DNA from: Combretum micranthum
Lineage: Eukaryota > Streptophyta > Magnoliopsida > Myrtales > Combretaceae
Reading direction: 5' to 3'
Length of the DNA: 64,000 nt
NCBI GenBank assembly: GCA_024138025.1
Contig: JAMXBD010000066.1
Location: 1,984,001 to 2,048,000, forward strand
Under the pieces are notes generated by a model. That model ran no database searches. It was not told the DNA's origin and saw only the letters and a list, made by a program, of their open reading frames with translations. The translations under genes were made by a program, and so were the position numbers. How positions within the stretch are numbered: the first letter of the stretch is position 1; each line of letters opens with the position of its first letter. Positions 48,781 through 62,471 of the stretch are shown in pieces.

Positions 48781-49800
48781 TTTACATGATTAGACTGGAC
48801 TGAACTAAAATTTTATTTTTCATTTGATTGATGTTATGGGCTTTGGTATGAACAGCAAGACTTAAATAGGATTTGATTGTAAGAATTAAATAATATAAGA
48901 TGAATTGGATAGTATAGTGTAAAGAATATTGGACAATTCCATGTTTGATATACATAATATTGGTTAAGATTTTTGCATTGTCCATTATTTAGTATATTTA
49001 AGTATAGTACAAGAATATTATAACAAGTTTTAGTAGCCCTAATAAATTCGAATTCTACTGGGGAGCGTTTGGTTCGTATAAATTTATAGGATTGGAGTGG
49101 ACAAACATCGCAATCCCTTGTGTTGTCATAGATTTTGGTACTGAACAACATGCCTTTAGAGCACTAAAAAGCTTTATAGAAAAATAGCATCATGTGGAGG
49201 GTGAGATAAATCATTTTTCACTAGACAACTTAAATCTTTTTATAATATTATTGTGTTATGTATGCTAGATAACATACAACACAAAAATCGTTGTCCAGTA
49301 TCATGCATACCAAACACAATACAAGTGAACTATGTTGTTTAGTATTTATTTGTACTATACTGTCAAGTTTCCCTTATCTTGTTCAATTTTTGCAACAAAA
49401 TGCTACCTAGTAGAAAGAGGATTTGTCTCGTCTTCATATGATACTATTTTTCTTTAAATTTATCTAGTACACTTAATATCTACTGTGTAAAACCCATGAC
49501 AACAGTTAAATAGGATATAAAGATTTTTATCCAATATAGTTTCACAAGTTTATGCAAACAAATGCCTCCTAAGAGTTTAGACATAAAAGAAAAATATTAT
49601 TGTATGGAAAATGGGACAATTCCCCCTTATACCTGACAAATTATATTCATTGGACTACTAACCTTTTACGATATTTTTGTACTATACTTATGTATACTAA
49701 ATAATGGGCAACACAAAAATATTTGTTTAGTACTCTATGTACCAAACATGGTACAAGTAAAAAGTGTTGTCCATTATTTCTTATGCTATATGTAATCACC
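48781..49800. repeat. Cluster of foldback MITE-like repeats
   Basis: Two related segments, about 49261-49350 and 49690-49785, share acaacacaaaaat, gtaccaaaca-like and acaagt..a..tgttgt words in the same order. The second contains an inverted repeat: aaataatgggcaacac (49699-49714) against gtgttgtccattattt (49764-49779). Left and right outer words near 49052 (ttctactggggagcgtttgg) and 49395-49417 (inward ttctactaggtagcattttg) look like long imperfect terminal repeats. Superfamily not assigned; the GCGTTTGGTT-type end recalls PIF/Harbinger-like MITEs. Confidence 0.55.
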
Positions 49801-51640
49801 CTAATCTTACATAACCCGATTATAATAATTGTTAAAAATATAATATAGAATCATAAAAGAACTATAATAAAAATATAAAAAATCACTCCAAACTTTTCAC
49901 AATTTAAATTTTAAGTATAAACATATTAGAATAAAGAATCCTTATCAATAAGGTTTTAAAAATACAAAATGTTCGAAATAAAGTAAATGAAAGAATAAAG
50001 AAAATTGTTTAATATTTAAGAATTTAAGTTGTAATATTTGAAACATATCAACACCCTTAAGTTAAATAATTCTAAGTTTATAAAAACTAGAATTCAGATC
50101 TAACCTAGTAACTTATAATTAGTAAAAAGAATAAAGTAACAAATATATAATAAATATTAATTTCTAAACTAATAAAAACTCTAAAATAAATCTATAAATA
50201 GTAATGAATTCATATGAAATTTCAAACCTTATAAATTTATAATAAAGTCAAATTAAGGGTAATATAATTATTAATTTATTCAAAATATCACTAAACAAAA
50301 CTTTTAAACAGATAAAATATAATTTACGATAGTAGGTATAAAAGCTGAAAAGTAAAAGCCTTAAACTAAAGATTTTATATATACCATAGTATTCAGAATA
50401 TTTAATATCGATAATATGTAAATTTTCATCTAAAAATATTATCGAATAAGTATTTATCATGCGTGTCACTTAGACTCGCAAAATTAACTTTTTGCACACA
50501 AGTTCATATTTTTCCCACTCCTTACATAGTTGTTGGTTATGAATTTATCATCTTCTCTTTATTTTTATATTTTCATTCATCCTATCTCTCTTACATTTTT
50601 CATTGGCACAAATTTTGTATGTATACGGTGCTAATTTGCACCAAATATACGGCTAAGAATGCATAGATTTTCCCCAGCCGAAATCCTCTCCAACTTGCAC
50701 AAATAATGCCTATGAAAGCCAACAAAACACACACACGCCAATCAAAGGAAGCCAGCTAAGATAATCTAATTAATGCGACAAAACAACTTGCCAAAATGGT
50801 GAAAAATGGAGACAAAATATGGAGTAAAATCTCGTGCAAGCCGCCTCCGTCTCCTCCTCTTATATATGTATATGTAACTCTTAATATGCAAGGAAACAAA
50901 GTCATTTAGACAAAACCAACCTTAATCATCGGCACAAACTCTCCTCAAACCAACAAACGAAAATCCCTCAAAAACAACCCCAAACAAACTCAAATAAGGA
51001 TCAAACTCCATTACAGCAACCTTAAAAGCTTAGAAAGGGAAGACAATGTAAGTTGATTCACTTTAACTTGTTTAAAATGGTTAAATATGGTCTTAAACAA
51101 TACTTCTATACACCTAGGGTTGAAATGAGCCTTGAAAGAAAGATTAATATCACCAAACGATGTAACTTGCAAAAACACTAGTTACACCATTTAATTTCGC
51201 AATACACAAATATATACATGTTAATGTGTTACGGCGTGATATAAGTATGTGTGTATATATATAATATATATATATATCTATATATGTGATGTATAAACAC
51301 TTAGGAACACTTTAAATGCAACTTGGGCGTGAAAAATCAAAGAAAAATGAATCAAACGTACGAAAAAGATGATGACCAGTGCTTTTCGTAGAGAAGCACG
51401 AGCACTACACGGGAAATGAATAAGCCGTGTTTCTCTTTGCTTCGAATTTTAACATGAAACCTAGAAAAACATGGCTAGTACACGGCCATGTACCAAGCCA
51501 TGTACCTCTCGGCTTTAGTTCTAGGTTTGAAACCTAGAAAAGCACGGCTAGTACACGATCGTATACCTAGCTATGTACCTCATGGATTTCTTAAAAAAAA
51601 AAAATAAAATTATTTAAATTATAAAATCTTATTTAAGTTC
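49801..51640. other. AT-rich intergenic region with a possible LTR-like stretch
   Basis: 49800-50460 is very AT-rich with no signal. 50680-51600 is more even in composition and includes several copies of words like acacgg, catgtacc and agcacg (51380-51580) reminiscent of chromovirus LTRs. No partner LTR was found, so this stays a guess. The frame at 50463-50666 is not supported. Confidence 0.35.
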
Positions 51641-51642
51641 CG

Positions 51643-52260
51643 AAATTATTATTATTATTATTATTATTATTGTTGTTGTTGTTGTTGTTGTTAAATAACG
51701 TCAACAATAATGTTGTTGTTGTTAAATAACGTCAACAATAATGTTGTTGTTATTATAATATTATTATTATTATTATAATAAACTCATTATCAATATGATA
51801 TCACTAGTCTTGTTATTTTATTATGATTATTATTATTAAAATCAGTAGGGTTATAATAATTAAAACAATCAATATGATTAATATGGTAATTAAGACTATT
51901 ACTACTATTATAATTATTATCCTATTGTTAAAACTATTATGATCATTATTAGTTTAATTAATAATATAAATATTATTAATACTACTAATGTTATTATTGG
52001 TGTTATTAAGATTATTATTAATAATAGAGCATTTTATAGTTATTATGATAACTATTAATATTATTACCAATAAGAAAATTATTATTGTTACTATCAATAT
52101 TATGACTATTAAAATCACTATTATATGATTGATATTGATTTGACTATTTTGATTGTTATTATCAATATAATGATTCGTATTACTATTATTGTTATTATTA
52201 TTAATATTACTAATATTATTATTACTATTGTTTATATTATTGTATGTTATAAATGAAGAT
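51643..52260. repeat. Long ATT/GTT-rich simple-sequence region
   Basis: Starts with about ten ATT units and then seven GTT units, followed by two copies of a short unit with gttaaataacgtcaacaa (around 51689 and 51720), and continues as imperfect ATT/TTA triplets to about 52260. The 163-codon frame on the - strand at 51954-52445 is made of this repeat and is not a gene. Confidence 0.85.
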
Positions 52261-54598
52261 AAGGTATAGCAATTGTAAAATACATATTTCATACATAAGA
52301 ATGGAAATTTAAAATAGCTAAATTTCTGAGTAATATGATACATATACATAACAAGAAAATTATATGAAGTAAATGAAAAGAAACACGACGACACTAAACA
52401 ATAGTAAATAAATACGAGTACTATAAGGGAACAGATAATGAACAATATAAAGATAGCGATAATAATAATTATAAAAATATAAGTCTGCTAAATACGAATT
52501 TTTCAAATACTCGATGGATATATAAATACCTAACAAAATCAAGACAAGCAAAATGAAAATAAATAATATAAATAGAACTAATATATCTTAAATGAATTAT
52601 TTTACTAAGTAAAATCATATTAGGTTAATTAAGCTAATTTAATAATTAAATTAGGTGATAAGTTTCAATCACTCAGCTTAGATTCATATAATAAGTAAAA
52701 CCATAAAAAGAAAAGAGTACGTAATTTTTAAAATATGTCTAATTCAGAATTAGTGTAAATTATAGTATAAATTATACCATAAGTAATATGGTGAATATGT
52801 TATTTCAAATATCTTATTTTTTAAACTAATAAAGGGAAAGATTGGTTAAATAGACACAGTTTAAGTTTATATAACTAAATACTGACTTTTAAAGAATATA
52901 TAGGAAGATTTCTATTACATAAAATGTATTACTACAAATTTCATGACCTTGCCCGGAAAATATACCTTTTATAAAATTTAGAAACCCCTGATTAAGTATG
53001 AAAATTGAATTAAGATTAGTAAAACTTGAATTAGAACATAAATAAGTACAACCGGAATCATTATACAAATAATATGTATAATGATAAATATCTATTCCTT
53101 CATTCCGTGGAAAATATTAAAGTCTAAGTTTTCAAATCCCGAGTACTTTCCAATGACATATCAAGTAATCCAAAATGCTCAAGTGAGAGAATTCTGATGA
53201 TCTACTATTTGCTTGTGTTAGCTATTGCTTGCTGTTGTGTTAGTTATATTGCTTGTATGTGGAATGACTGATTGTAGTGAGTGTTACCATCTGCATGGTC
53301 ACCAAAATAAATGGATAACGATAATTATTCGACTAAACTAATTGGATATACCCGTTGCATATGCTTGAACCCCTTGTAGGAAATGTCCCGAATTTGAAAT
53401 CTAAAACTTTTCGAAAAAAGTATTTTTAAAGAAACCCGACTTGGGAAAATTCCAAGTTGCTTTTATATCCTTTTGAAAGAATGAGCTTTACCGAAAGAGT
53501 TTACGAGATAAGCTAGGACATTTTCGAATATTGTTGTGATGGTGGATGTTGCCTAAGTCGGGTTTACTGGTCACGTGGTGATAGATGTTACCTGAGTTGT
53601 GGGCTATCTACCAGATTCACCCTTATTGGGTGATGGATTGTATTGACAGTAGATGTTACCTGAGTCGGGGTCTATTATTCGGATTCACCATAAATTAATC
53701 GATGTTAAATATGTTTAAATATTAACCAACGTAAAATACGTGAACACGCTGGGAAATACTGCCTTTTTACCGATGACATATAATCATTGGTTAAGTCTGG
53801 ATTGACGCAACCACCAAGCAATCTCATGAATAACAAAATGAGATGTCCCAAGTAAAGTAAATATGGGAGACAACTAATATGTAGACGGCGTAAATCTACA
53901 TCATTTATGGCTTCGGACTCCCATAGATGTGTTGCTTGCACTCATCACATATGGATTCATATTGTGTGTAGATAGATTTGCATGAATGTTTAATTAATGC
54001 TTGATAACGTGTGTTATCGATAGTAGAAAGGGATGAACTCATTGAGCTGTGGTTTCGCTCACCCCCTAACAGTTTTTGTATAGGATTAATACTAGTTGGG
54101 ATTGGGCTAGGAAAGTGTGAAGAGAGCTTCTCCAACAAATTCTATTGGAGATAGAAACATAGGATATGGTAAACTTAGAATGTAACTTAGATAAGTTGTA
54201 TAATAACTGAAAATTTGTAAGTTGTAGGTTTAAAACCCCATTTTTCATTATTTGGTAGGGGATACTGATTCTCCGTGATCTTAGTAGAAAGTGGAAAATC
54301 GGATTCCATGGTTGAAATCTAGTAATATAATATATGGCATTTATATGATAAACAATGATAAATAAATAGAGTCTTGTACACTCTGACTTACAAAACGGTT
54401 CTCATATTACGAGTGCACATGTGACATGATAGCTTTAGATTAATCCTACTAGGCTCCTTCTTAGGGTCGTGAAACCATAATGTCTAATTCCTCTTGTATA
54501 GTCCGGTTTTTTGCAACTACACACTACCTAAATGCATGAGCTTTCTTAGAAAATGTTGAAAAGGGATAAGTTGATTGAGTGGTCCTTACTCTTAGCCC
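52261..54598. other. Unassigned repetitive DNA with a three-fold internal motif
   Basis: A motif like gatgttacctgagtcgggg.ctat occurs three times on the + strand, near 53544, 53584 and 53651, each followed by sequence like ttcacc. Such motifs occur in LTRs of some plant chromoviruses, so this may be part of a solo or truncated LTR. No boundaries could be set. Frames at 53705-54248 lack domains. Confidence 0.35.
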
Positions 54599-54648
54599 AG
54601 AATACCACTTGTCTCTTTGCAAACAAAGCTTTTAATTTTTTGCAAACA

Positions 54649-57067
54649 AACCTTTAGAACGAAGGGTTCTTGGTATCATTTCCACATTCAATGCATGGTG
54701 GCTGATATTGCCATTCATGTCTTCATGTATATGCTTAGGTATGTGTTTACCGTACTCATTTAGTTCTCCATGCATAGCTTTATCTTTAGTTTCACCACAC
54801 AAACGCAATTCTCATGATCTATATTCATCCTTCAATTGCTCAATTAGAGAAAAATGTGGTATTGAATGAGCTAGATAAAAATAAATTATGTATGTAACAT
54901 ATTTCCTTGCCCTGATTTATACATAGTGGTAGAAGTACGATTCAAATACCTTATTCAATGATGAATTTGCTTAAGTAGGATTCAAATACCTTATTCATTA
55001 TAGCTTGAGAAGTACGATTGCATTACTTAACCTAAAAGGCATTACTAAAAAATTCATAATAGCCTTTGCGAGTACTAAATGTTGTCTTCTCAATATCCTC
55101 CGGGTCCATTTTGATCTAACCATAGCCAACTCTCATGTCAAGTTTAGAAAATTTATAGTCCCATGTAGTTCATCCAATAATTCATCAATAGTAGGTATGC
55201 TAAATTCATCCTTAATGGTGGTTTAATTCAATGCTTTATGATGAAAGCGAAAATGCCACGAGCCATCCTTATTTTTCACCAGTAAGATTAGAGACGAAAA
55301 TAGACTATTAATTTACTAAATAAGCCCCTTATTCCAACATTTTGTTCACCCGCTTCTTGATTTCACCTTTTTGGAAATGAAGGTATAAATAGGGTTTTAT
55401 ATTAATGGTTGAGACACCCTCTTTTATTGAATTTTTTGCTGAATCTCTTGAAGCGGCGGCAATGATGGTGGTAGCCCAAGGATGTAAGGAAATTTGCTGA
55501 AAACCTCATCAATTAAAGTGTTCCTGGTAATATCCAAGTATTGATCATCTATATGAGTGACTAAATGATAGCAAGATGTCACTGGATTAGATTGAAAAAA
55601 AAGATGCCTAAGGTTGCAATGAATAAGTTATCCCTCATTTCAAAACTGCTCCTTAGCAATCTAATGCTTTGCTCTCGATGCTTAAACAACATTAAGAGAT
55701 CAATGTAATTTATGGTCACCGTGCCTAATTCTTATAACATTTGTACACTTAGCACATACTTGAATAGGTAAAATAAAAAAGAGTAGCTATGACTTGAAAA
55801 ACTTGAATAGTAACCGAAACATTCTTATATTGTCCCTCGTGCAACATATCATGGCCATTTTTAATAAAGACACTAAATTTAGAAGAATGTGTGATGGTTA
55901 AACCCAAGTACTAAGCTACTCTCAATTGCACAAAATTGTAGGCACAACCCAAGTCAAATAGTGCCGAAATTGCAGAATATCGAATTATGCCTTTAAAATG
56001 AAGGGTTCTTGGTATCATTTCCCCATTTAATGCATGATAACCGATTGTATCATTCATCTCATGGTATATATGCTCGAGCACGTTTTCACCATACCCATTA
56101 GACTTCATGTAGAGCTTAATCTTCACTTTCATCACGCGACATAACCAAGAATTTAGCTTTACACTTGTGTTTTTACTAAATGTTTCATCACAATTAAAAC
56201 ATAACCCCTTTTCTTATCTTGCTTGCATTTCTTCACTCAAAAGTCTTGTAATAGGAATAGGATTTGACTTTGAAGAAGATGGTGATACAATATTACTCAT
56301 TAGGAATATAAAGCGCAAAGCTTTCTTGGAAATGGACAAAGAAGTAAAACTAGGTTTAAAAGAGTTTGATTGATCATTCATTTTATCTTTACACATTATT
56401 GCAAGCCAAATAACATCCATCGTATGTTTAAGCCTATTAATTTGGTCTTCTCTTCGTCTTGCAGGTTTAAGGCCGAATATGAAGCAACTCAAAATAAATG
56501 ACTCAAAACACCTATTGCTCTATTCGATAAAGCCTCACATTGAGACAAGTATGTTGAAACAGATGAAGTTTGAGTGAGTTTAGATAAAAGACCTTAGACA
56601 CCCGCATATGCGGATGGACTAAAGTGAGTTGCCAATGCATCCACAAAATTTTGTCAAGTACATTTTCACTATTGTAAAGCAACTCCCTCTATAGCAAATG
56701 GACGAATCATCATCTTTAATTGTCTTCAATGCGAAGAAACTCAAAAAACGGTTCAACCTTGAAAATCCATCCCAATGTATCTTTACGAAAGAACCTTAGT
56801 ATCTCCAATTTAATTCCCTTTCGTAACTCCTCGTTAATTTACCAATGGCAATTTGGAGGATGATGAATCTGGATCATTGCTCTCGGTTTGAGTAGATTTA
56901 GAAGGATTTTGACTCACTTTAATTTTTTCTATATGAATAACGAACTGCTCTAAAGTCTGTTGTGTAGCAAGCATTGTGTTCTTGAAAATTTCCAAATCAA
57001 CCATTTGAGCTAAAAGATTATTGAGAAACTCTGGTTTCGGGTGCTGTGAATGTGAAAAAGAGAGCAT
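54649..57067 (-). pseudogene. Ty3/gypsy fragment: gag, protease, start of reverse transcriptase
   Basis: On the - strand the order is gag (57067-56200), protease (56135-55911) and reverse transcriptase (about 55320-54990). Gag begins MLSFSHSQHPKPEFLNNLLA and later has RREDQINRLKHTMDVIWLA. Protease reads GIIRYSAISALFDLGCAYNF, with DLG where DTG or DSG is expected. Reverse transcriptase reads LVKNKDGSWHFRFHHKALN, IPTIDELLDELHG and FLVMPFRLSNA, then breaks off before the YVDD box. A segment of about 145 bp is present twice (54649-54795 and 55986-56132). Neither LTR was found. Confidence 0.8.
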
Positions 57068-57360
57068 AAAAAATGTTAGAACCCACTAACTAACTTAAGC
57101 TTACTTCCCTGACTTTTCCAATACATAGTCGTCTTGCTCTCATATTTAAGACTACCAAACCCTAGCCTCAATTTTTCTTATTGCTTGCATGCTCTATTGA
57201 CTATTGTGTTTGTGTTGCATTTTTTCGGAATTATGGGTAACAAAGATGGCAAAGATAGGGCTAATTGAGCTAGCCACACTCTTAAGCTCCACTTTTAGGG
57301 ATGTAAATTCTGAATATCCTTTTTCTTCTTTTATTTCTGGATTTACATGACATGTACCTA

Positions 57361-57590
57361 CCAAGGGTCTGTTTGTATGGTTTGTTTTTCATGTGTATCT
57401 GCATCTGTATCAAAATTATACGTGTAAATATATCTGATTTATATTTATATTTGATCTATTTGATGTTTTCATGAGAACTGCCAAATTTTTTTTTTTATCT
57501 ATATCTATTTTTTAATAAATAATTTGTTGGAAAAAAATTTTAAAAAAATGTATGTATCTGTCCAGAAAAGGTAAACAAACAGACCCTAAA
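57361..57590. mobile_element. Small hAT-like MITE (230 bp)
   Basis: Left end CCAAGGGTCTGTTTG, right end inward TTTAGGGTCTGTTTG. Flanks tgtaccta (57353-57360) and tgtagcta (57591-57598) match at seven of eight bases. The interior is AT-rich and non-coding. Confidence 0.8.
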
Positions 57591-58063
57591 TGTAGCTACA
57601 TCTAATTGTTATTTGTTATTTGGTTGTCCAAGTAGTTATACAGTTTTGTAATCATAGTTGACTCAATCTATTTAAGAATATTGATGTTACCTTTAGTAGT
57701 CATTAGTCCACCGGTGGTTTCCTCATGTCCCTTGTATTGGATCTCCGATTACGAGTCCTAACATATGTAATGTTAATATTTTATCGTTTTCTTTCGGCCT
57801 TTTAGTTAATTTGTCGAAGTATTAATTGCATTTCATTGATGCTCTGTAATATGCACTTATGGTGAAAGCTTTGTATTTCGTTTAAAATAATTTTTATTTT
57901 ATTTAATGATTATGTATCCAGGACAATCGTCGTAATATATCTCCGTTATATTTTTGTATTGCGTATTATTTTTAAATATTAATTATTTTTCTTTAACAAT
58001 TAAATTTCATTGACAATAATTAAATAAAATTTTAATTTAAAAAAACAGTAAGTAGCAAGTGAT

Positions 58064-58757
58064 TGAGGATGCAATGGAAGGTTCATTATAAGGTACTTGA
58101 CCTATTAAAAACTCTATAGGTTTTGGGAAATTTTTTTCAACGCTATAGTGTTTAGGGTTGGATCACATATTATAATTTATGACCCGATGGCTAATTTGGC
58201 CCAATAAATTGTAAAAAAATATAAAATAAAATAATTATAAAAAATTCAATTAAAAATTTAAAAAAAGTCTTAAGAAGGAATATCTCTTGAGACATAATTT
58301 TAGTAAAAGACAATTGTATAGATTGCTTATTAAGATGATATTTTTATAGTTTTATTATATGTTTGAACAATCAATGCATGCATATTTTCTAAGTTGTTGT
58401 TACCTGCATAGAACACACTGATCTAGATTTTGTGATGCATATTACAAATATTATCTAGCATAAATTTTCTCCTTTTTAACCAATTAAAATAAGCAAGAAG
58501 ATTAAATAAGTGATTTCTAATGTTCTATCAACTTTACATAAATCCTTTTAAAAAATAATAGCATAAAAAAAAAACCTTAAAAATAATAAAAAAAGGTAGA
58601 GACCCTATAGAGTCATGTCGATCCAAAACCTATAGGGACAGTTTGGTATGATAATAAAAACCCTATAAGATTTCAGATCGATTTAAAGTCTATATAGGAA
58701 AGTAGGTTAGGTTAAGATTTTATACTCGTCCCAAATCCATCCTAGTTGAATCCTCTA
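58064..58757. mobile_element. Non-autonomous hAT-like element with perfect 8 bp duplication
   Basis: The octamer caagtgat is present exactly on both sides (58056-58063 and 58758-58765). Ends are TGAGGATGCAATGG on the left and TAGAGGATTCAACTAGG inward on the right. The body shares its left-end plan (cattataaggtac, attaaaaactctatagg) with the element at 2084-2756. It has no coding capacity. The last 400 bp of the window (from about 63627, ttaaggatgcaact) looks like a third, diverged relative. Confidence 0.85.
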
Positions 58758-58765
58758 CAAGTGAT

Positions 58766-61700
58766 GCATCTGCTCATATGCGATGAAAATTCATCCTTTC
58801 AACCTTAATCAGTGATTAAAATCTCCCACCCCAACTAAATGTCAACCCTTAATAAATCCATGAAAATAGTCGGCAAATTTATTTGGTGGTCCATCAATTT
58901 ATTTTTCCAGTGTATCTAGCATGCCAATGTTCTTAATTTATAACAATACTGCACATAATAAAATATAATATTTTATAACTTACACGCAATTAAGGCCCAG
59001 TTTTTTTTTTTTTTTTACCTTTCTTTCTTTATAAACGAGCAGAAAGTGAAAACCCAAAGGCCAGAGCATATACTTCTTTACTGCCTCTAAATTTTCTTCA
59101 TAAAGTGCTACTGCTAACCCCATTTCCTTTTGCTTAGCTAATTTCGATCTGTTGTGTTGCTGTCCACTTTCTCTTAACTCAACTTTTCACTTTTCACTTT
59201 TTTAGTATTCCTTCCTTATTGGTTAGGGTTTCATTTTTCTTTTTATATAATTTCAAATATCTATTATTCACCTGTTATTAGTTTTTTTTTCCCCAAACAT
59301 TTACAGGCAAATAGCTTTTTTTTTTTTTCCCTTTTCTAAAAGAAAAAAGAAGGAAACTCCAATATTTTTATATTACTAGTCTGAGTCCTATTGAAGTATT
59401 AAAAGTTGAATTAATATGAATTTGGAGGGCTTGTTGTTTTTTTCAACCGGTGATAATACTTATTTAATTTTGTTCTATCATATTTTCATCAGAAGTTCTT
59501 CTCTTACTCTTAGTAAGGATATGATGGATTTGATACTAATATTTATTTTAGCAAAGATAAATGGACCTAAATCTTATTGCAGATCATCATTTTCTGAAAA
59601 GCATTCCATGTTGAATTGTTTAGCTTTACGCTTACGATGCATAAGCAATTAAGCATAACTGCATGATATATAGATATGCGATTTAAAAACTATATGAATA
59701 AATTATTTAATATATGTATATCTATGTTATTAAGTCAAAATACCTATTTTGTGTTTTTAGGCTTTATTTATTTACTTTTATTTAAAAAATTGTTCTTTCT
59801 ATAGAATTCAAAACACTCTACACATCTTTTCTTAAAAATAACCGTCTCATCTTTTTCTTCAATTAACTACATTTCTAATTAAGTGTTTTTTTTATTTAAT
59901 TATATATATTTTTAATCACTCAACGAGTGCATCACCAACTAGCATATAATATGTATAAAATGGAAAATATAAAAGAAGAAGAAGAAGAAGAAGACGAAGA
60001 TAGAAACACAATAATTTGGGGCAATTGCATTTGACGCCTCACTACTGTAGAGAAGGCGAGGAAACCTGATAGATAGGGGTAGCTTTTAAATCATCATCAT
60101 GAGACGGGGTGGTCAGCCACATCCATGCATCGAGCTGCGCGAATTTACCAAAATATTCGACCCATCATCATCCTAGATAAAGTTATATGTCAAGTAACGT
60201 CAAACCCTACCATCGCTATTATATGTCATAGAAATAATATGATCCGTTTAGCATCCGAAAGATTGCAGATAGCAGATTTTTTTTGAAATTTTTTTTAACA
60301 AGTAGCCTATTAAAAAATACGCATTAGATGAAAAATCATATGATGATTTTTATGAAAATGTTAAATAGATTAAATATAATAAAATATAGTCACAAATTAA
60401 ATATTTTTTTATATATAAAATTTAAATACAGAAATAAATGAAAAATAAGCAATCCAAACTGATGCACATATCAGATTTGATTTTTTTTCCCCATAGATTC
60501 TATTGGTTTGATCAATCATTAAAACTTTTAAATTTTTAATTTTGGTTTAAATAACACTGTCAATATTCCAACTAACTTTGTCAATCTCCCGCATTATAGG
60601 TGTTATTCTAATGCCAGAAGTCTCCTTTTTTTAATGCTTTTGTATTAAGATAGGAACGCAACTCTAAGTTTGGACTTGCCACATCAGAATTTTGAGTAGA
60701 AAATCATGAAAAAACTAACTCAGCTTGTGACTGTCATTTAGCATAAATATTACATTTGATATTGGAATCTCATTTAATTTTACAATTAGTTATTTTAAAA
60801 TTTAGAAGTATTTTTGCCAAAAAATAATAAATAAAAGTATCCACTACCAAAATTTTATCTATTTTTAGGATTGCCAACTATTCAAAATACTATAAATAGT
60901 TTAAAATTTTAAAAGTAATAAATTGATACATTTAAAGTTCAAATAGCTTGTTTCACAATAATTTTGATATAATTTGCGCTTTCATAATTTTTATTTGAAT
61001 AGGTCGATAATTAAATTTTTTTTTATGTTTTGATCAGCATATATCCTTGATAGATTGCTAACAATTATTTAAATATCCCAATATTATTGCTAAATATATC
61101 TATAGAGAGATTCTTAATCTAAAATCTTGAATCCAGGACTCCAGCCTAAAAATCTCATTTGACGAATGAAAATGGTTCTTGACACGTCAATGAGAATTAA
61201 GTTGACATGAGAATGACATGGTGCTGGTGTGAGAGACCACGAGAGCACCAAACCAACACTTGGTAAAAGGTGATGGGAATGAAGGATAAAAAAGAAGAAA
61301 CACTTGCAATTGCACTTTCTATGGGGGAACAAAAGTGAACGAACTTTTTTCTTGATTCAGATACATCCATTATGCTTATCGGCCCATAAAAGAAAGCACA
61401 AAAGACGTATCCCGATTCAAATAGTTCTTTTCATGTATTTCCTAATCTCAATGGATAAGTTGGTTTTGCTGGTTACATAGATCATTAAAAAAAATAATAA
61501 TTTATATATTAAATATTTTATTAATATGATAATTTTAGCCATTAAATAACTAATAGAAACAATCCTATTAAAATAAAAGAAAAAAAATCATAAAATCATT
61601 CTATTTTAAAAATTTTGGCTTGAGTTTTTTCCCTTCCTCTTTTAAGATATAAGAATTGTCAAATGGTCATAGCAAATTCACCGGTTTTTACCAACATTTT

Positions 61701-62471
61701 TCATATAATTAAAATGTTTTACGTTTGAAATTACATCAAATATAGTGTTGCGCTAAATGCGAACGCATATAGGACACATCACCGCACAAAGATATGAAAC
61801 CATCCAGCATCCTAGGAAGAATATGCAAAATATCTCAATCTAGCAGTTCATTGATAATCATCTTATCTACATGTTACAATAAAGGGACGATTCACAATGC
61901 TTTAACCCTGGAACTAAAGAAGAGAGACAGGATATAAAAAATATCTTATAAATTTTTAACAACTGTAAGTGAAATTATGTAACTGTAAAAAGATTACAAT
62001 AATAGACAATAAAAAATATTTCAAACAAAATGTAAAACCCTAACAATAAATGAAACTTTCATAAAGATAAGAAAACATATCGGGGGAATTTTCACGTACT
62101 TTTGACAGAGAGGTTTTGTCTAATAGTGACGATGTAATATTGTTCAAAAAGGAATTCGGTCGAATGGTGTAAATATGATATCTGACACTAATTTTCATTG
62201 GACGTTTATTATCTGTGTATATACATATATATACATATATATTTATGGCTGTGGTTGTATCTCCTCATTTTATATAAGGTTGTTATAAAATCAATCTAAA
62301 TTGAACTAAATTGTGATATATGATTCTTTTATATTTTGAGTTGACTTGATTTGAATTGGAAAGGATTCATATAATTTATCGTTTGATTTGGAGTGTCAAA
62401 TTAAATCAAACCAACCAAATTCAATAATCCGAGCATAACAACTTCTTAGATGTTGTTCTTCTTTCACTATT
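58766..62471. other. AT-rich intergenic region
   Basis: No gene recognised. 59030-59250 is pyrimidine-rich and could be a leader or promoter relic. A GAA repeat lies at about 59969-59993. 60240-60480 has words like the MITE at 57361. Frames at 59416-59652 and 61114-61332 show no known motif. Confidence 0.4.

Noticed and set aside
51954..52445. A 163-codon - strand frame rich in Asn and Ile
   Set aside because: It is made by the ATT/GTT simple repeat; the residues follow the triplet pattern and there is no domain.
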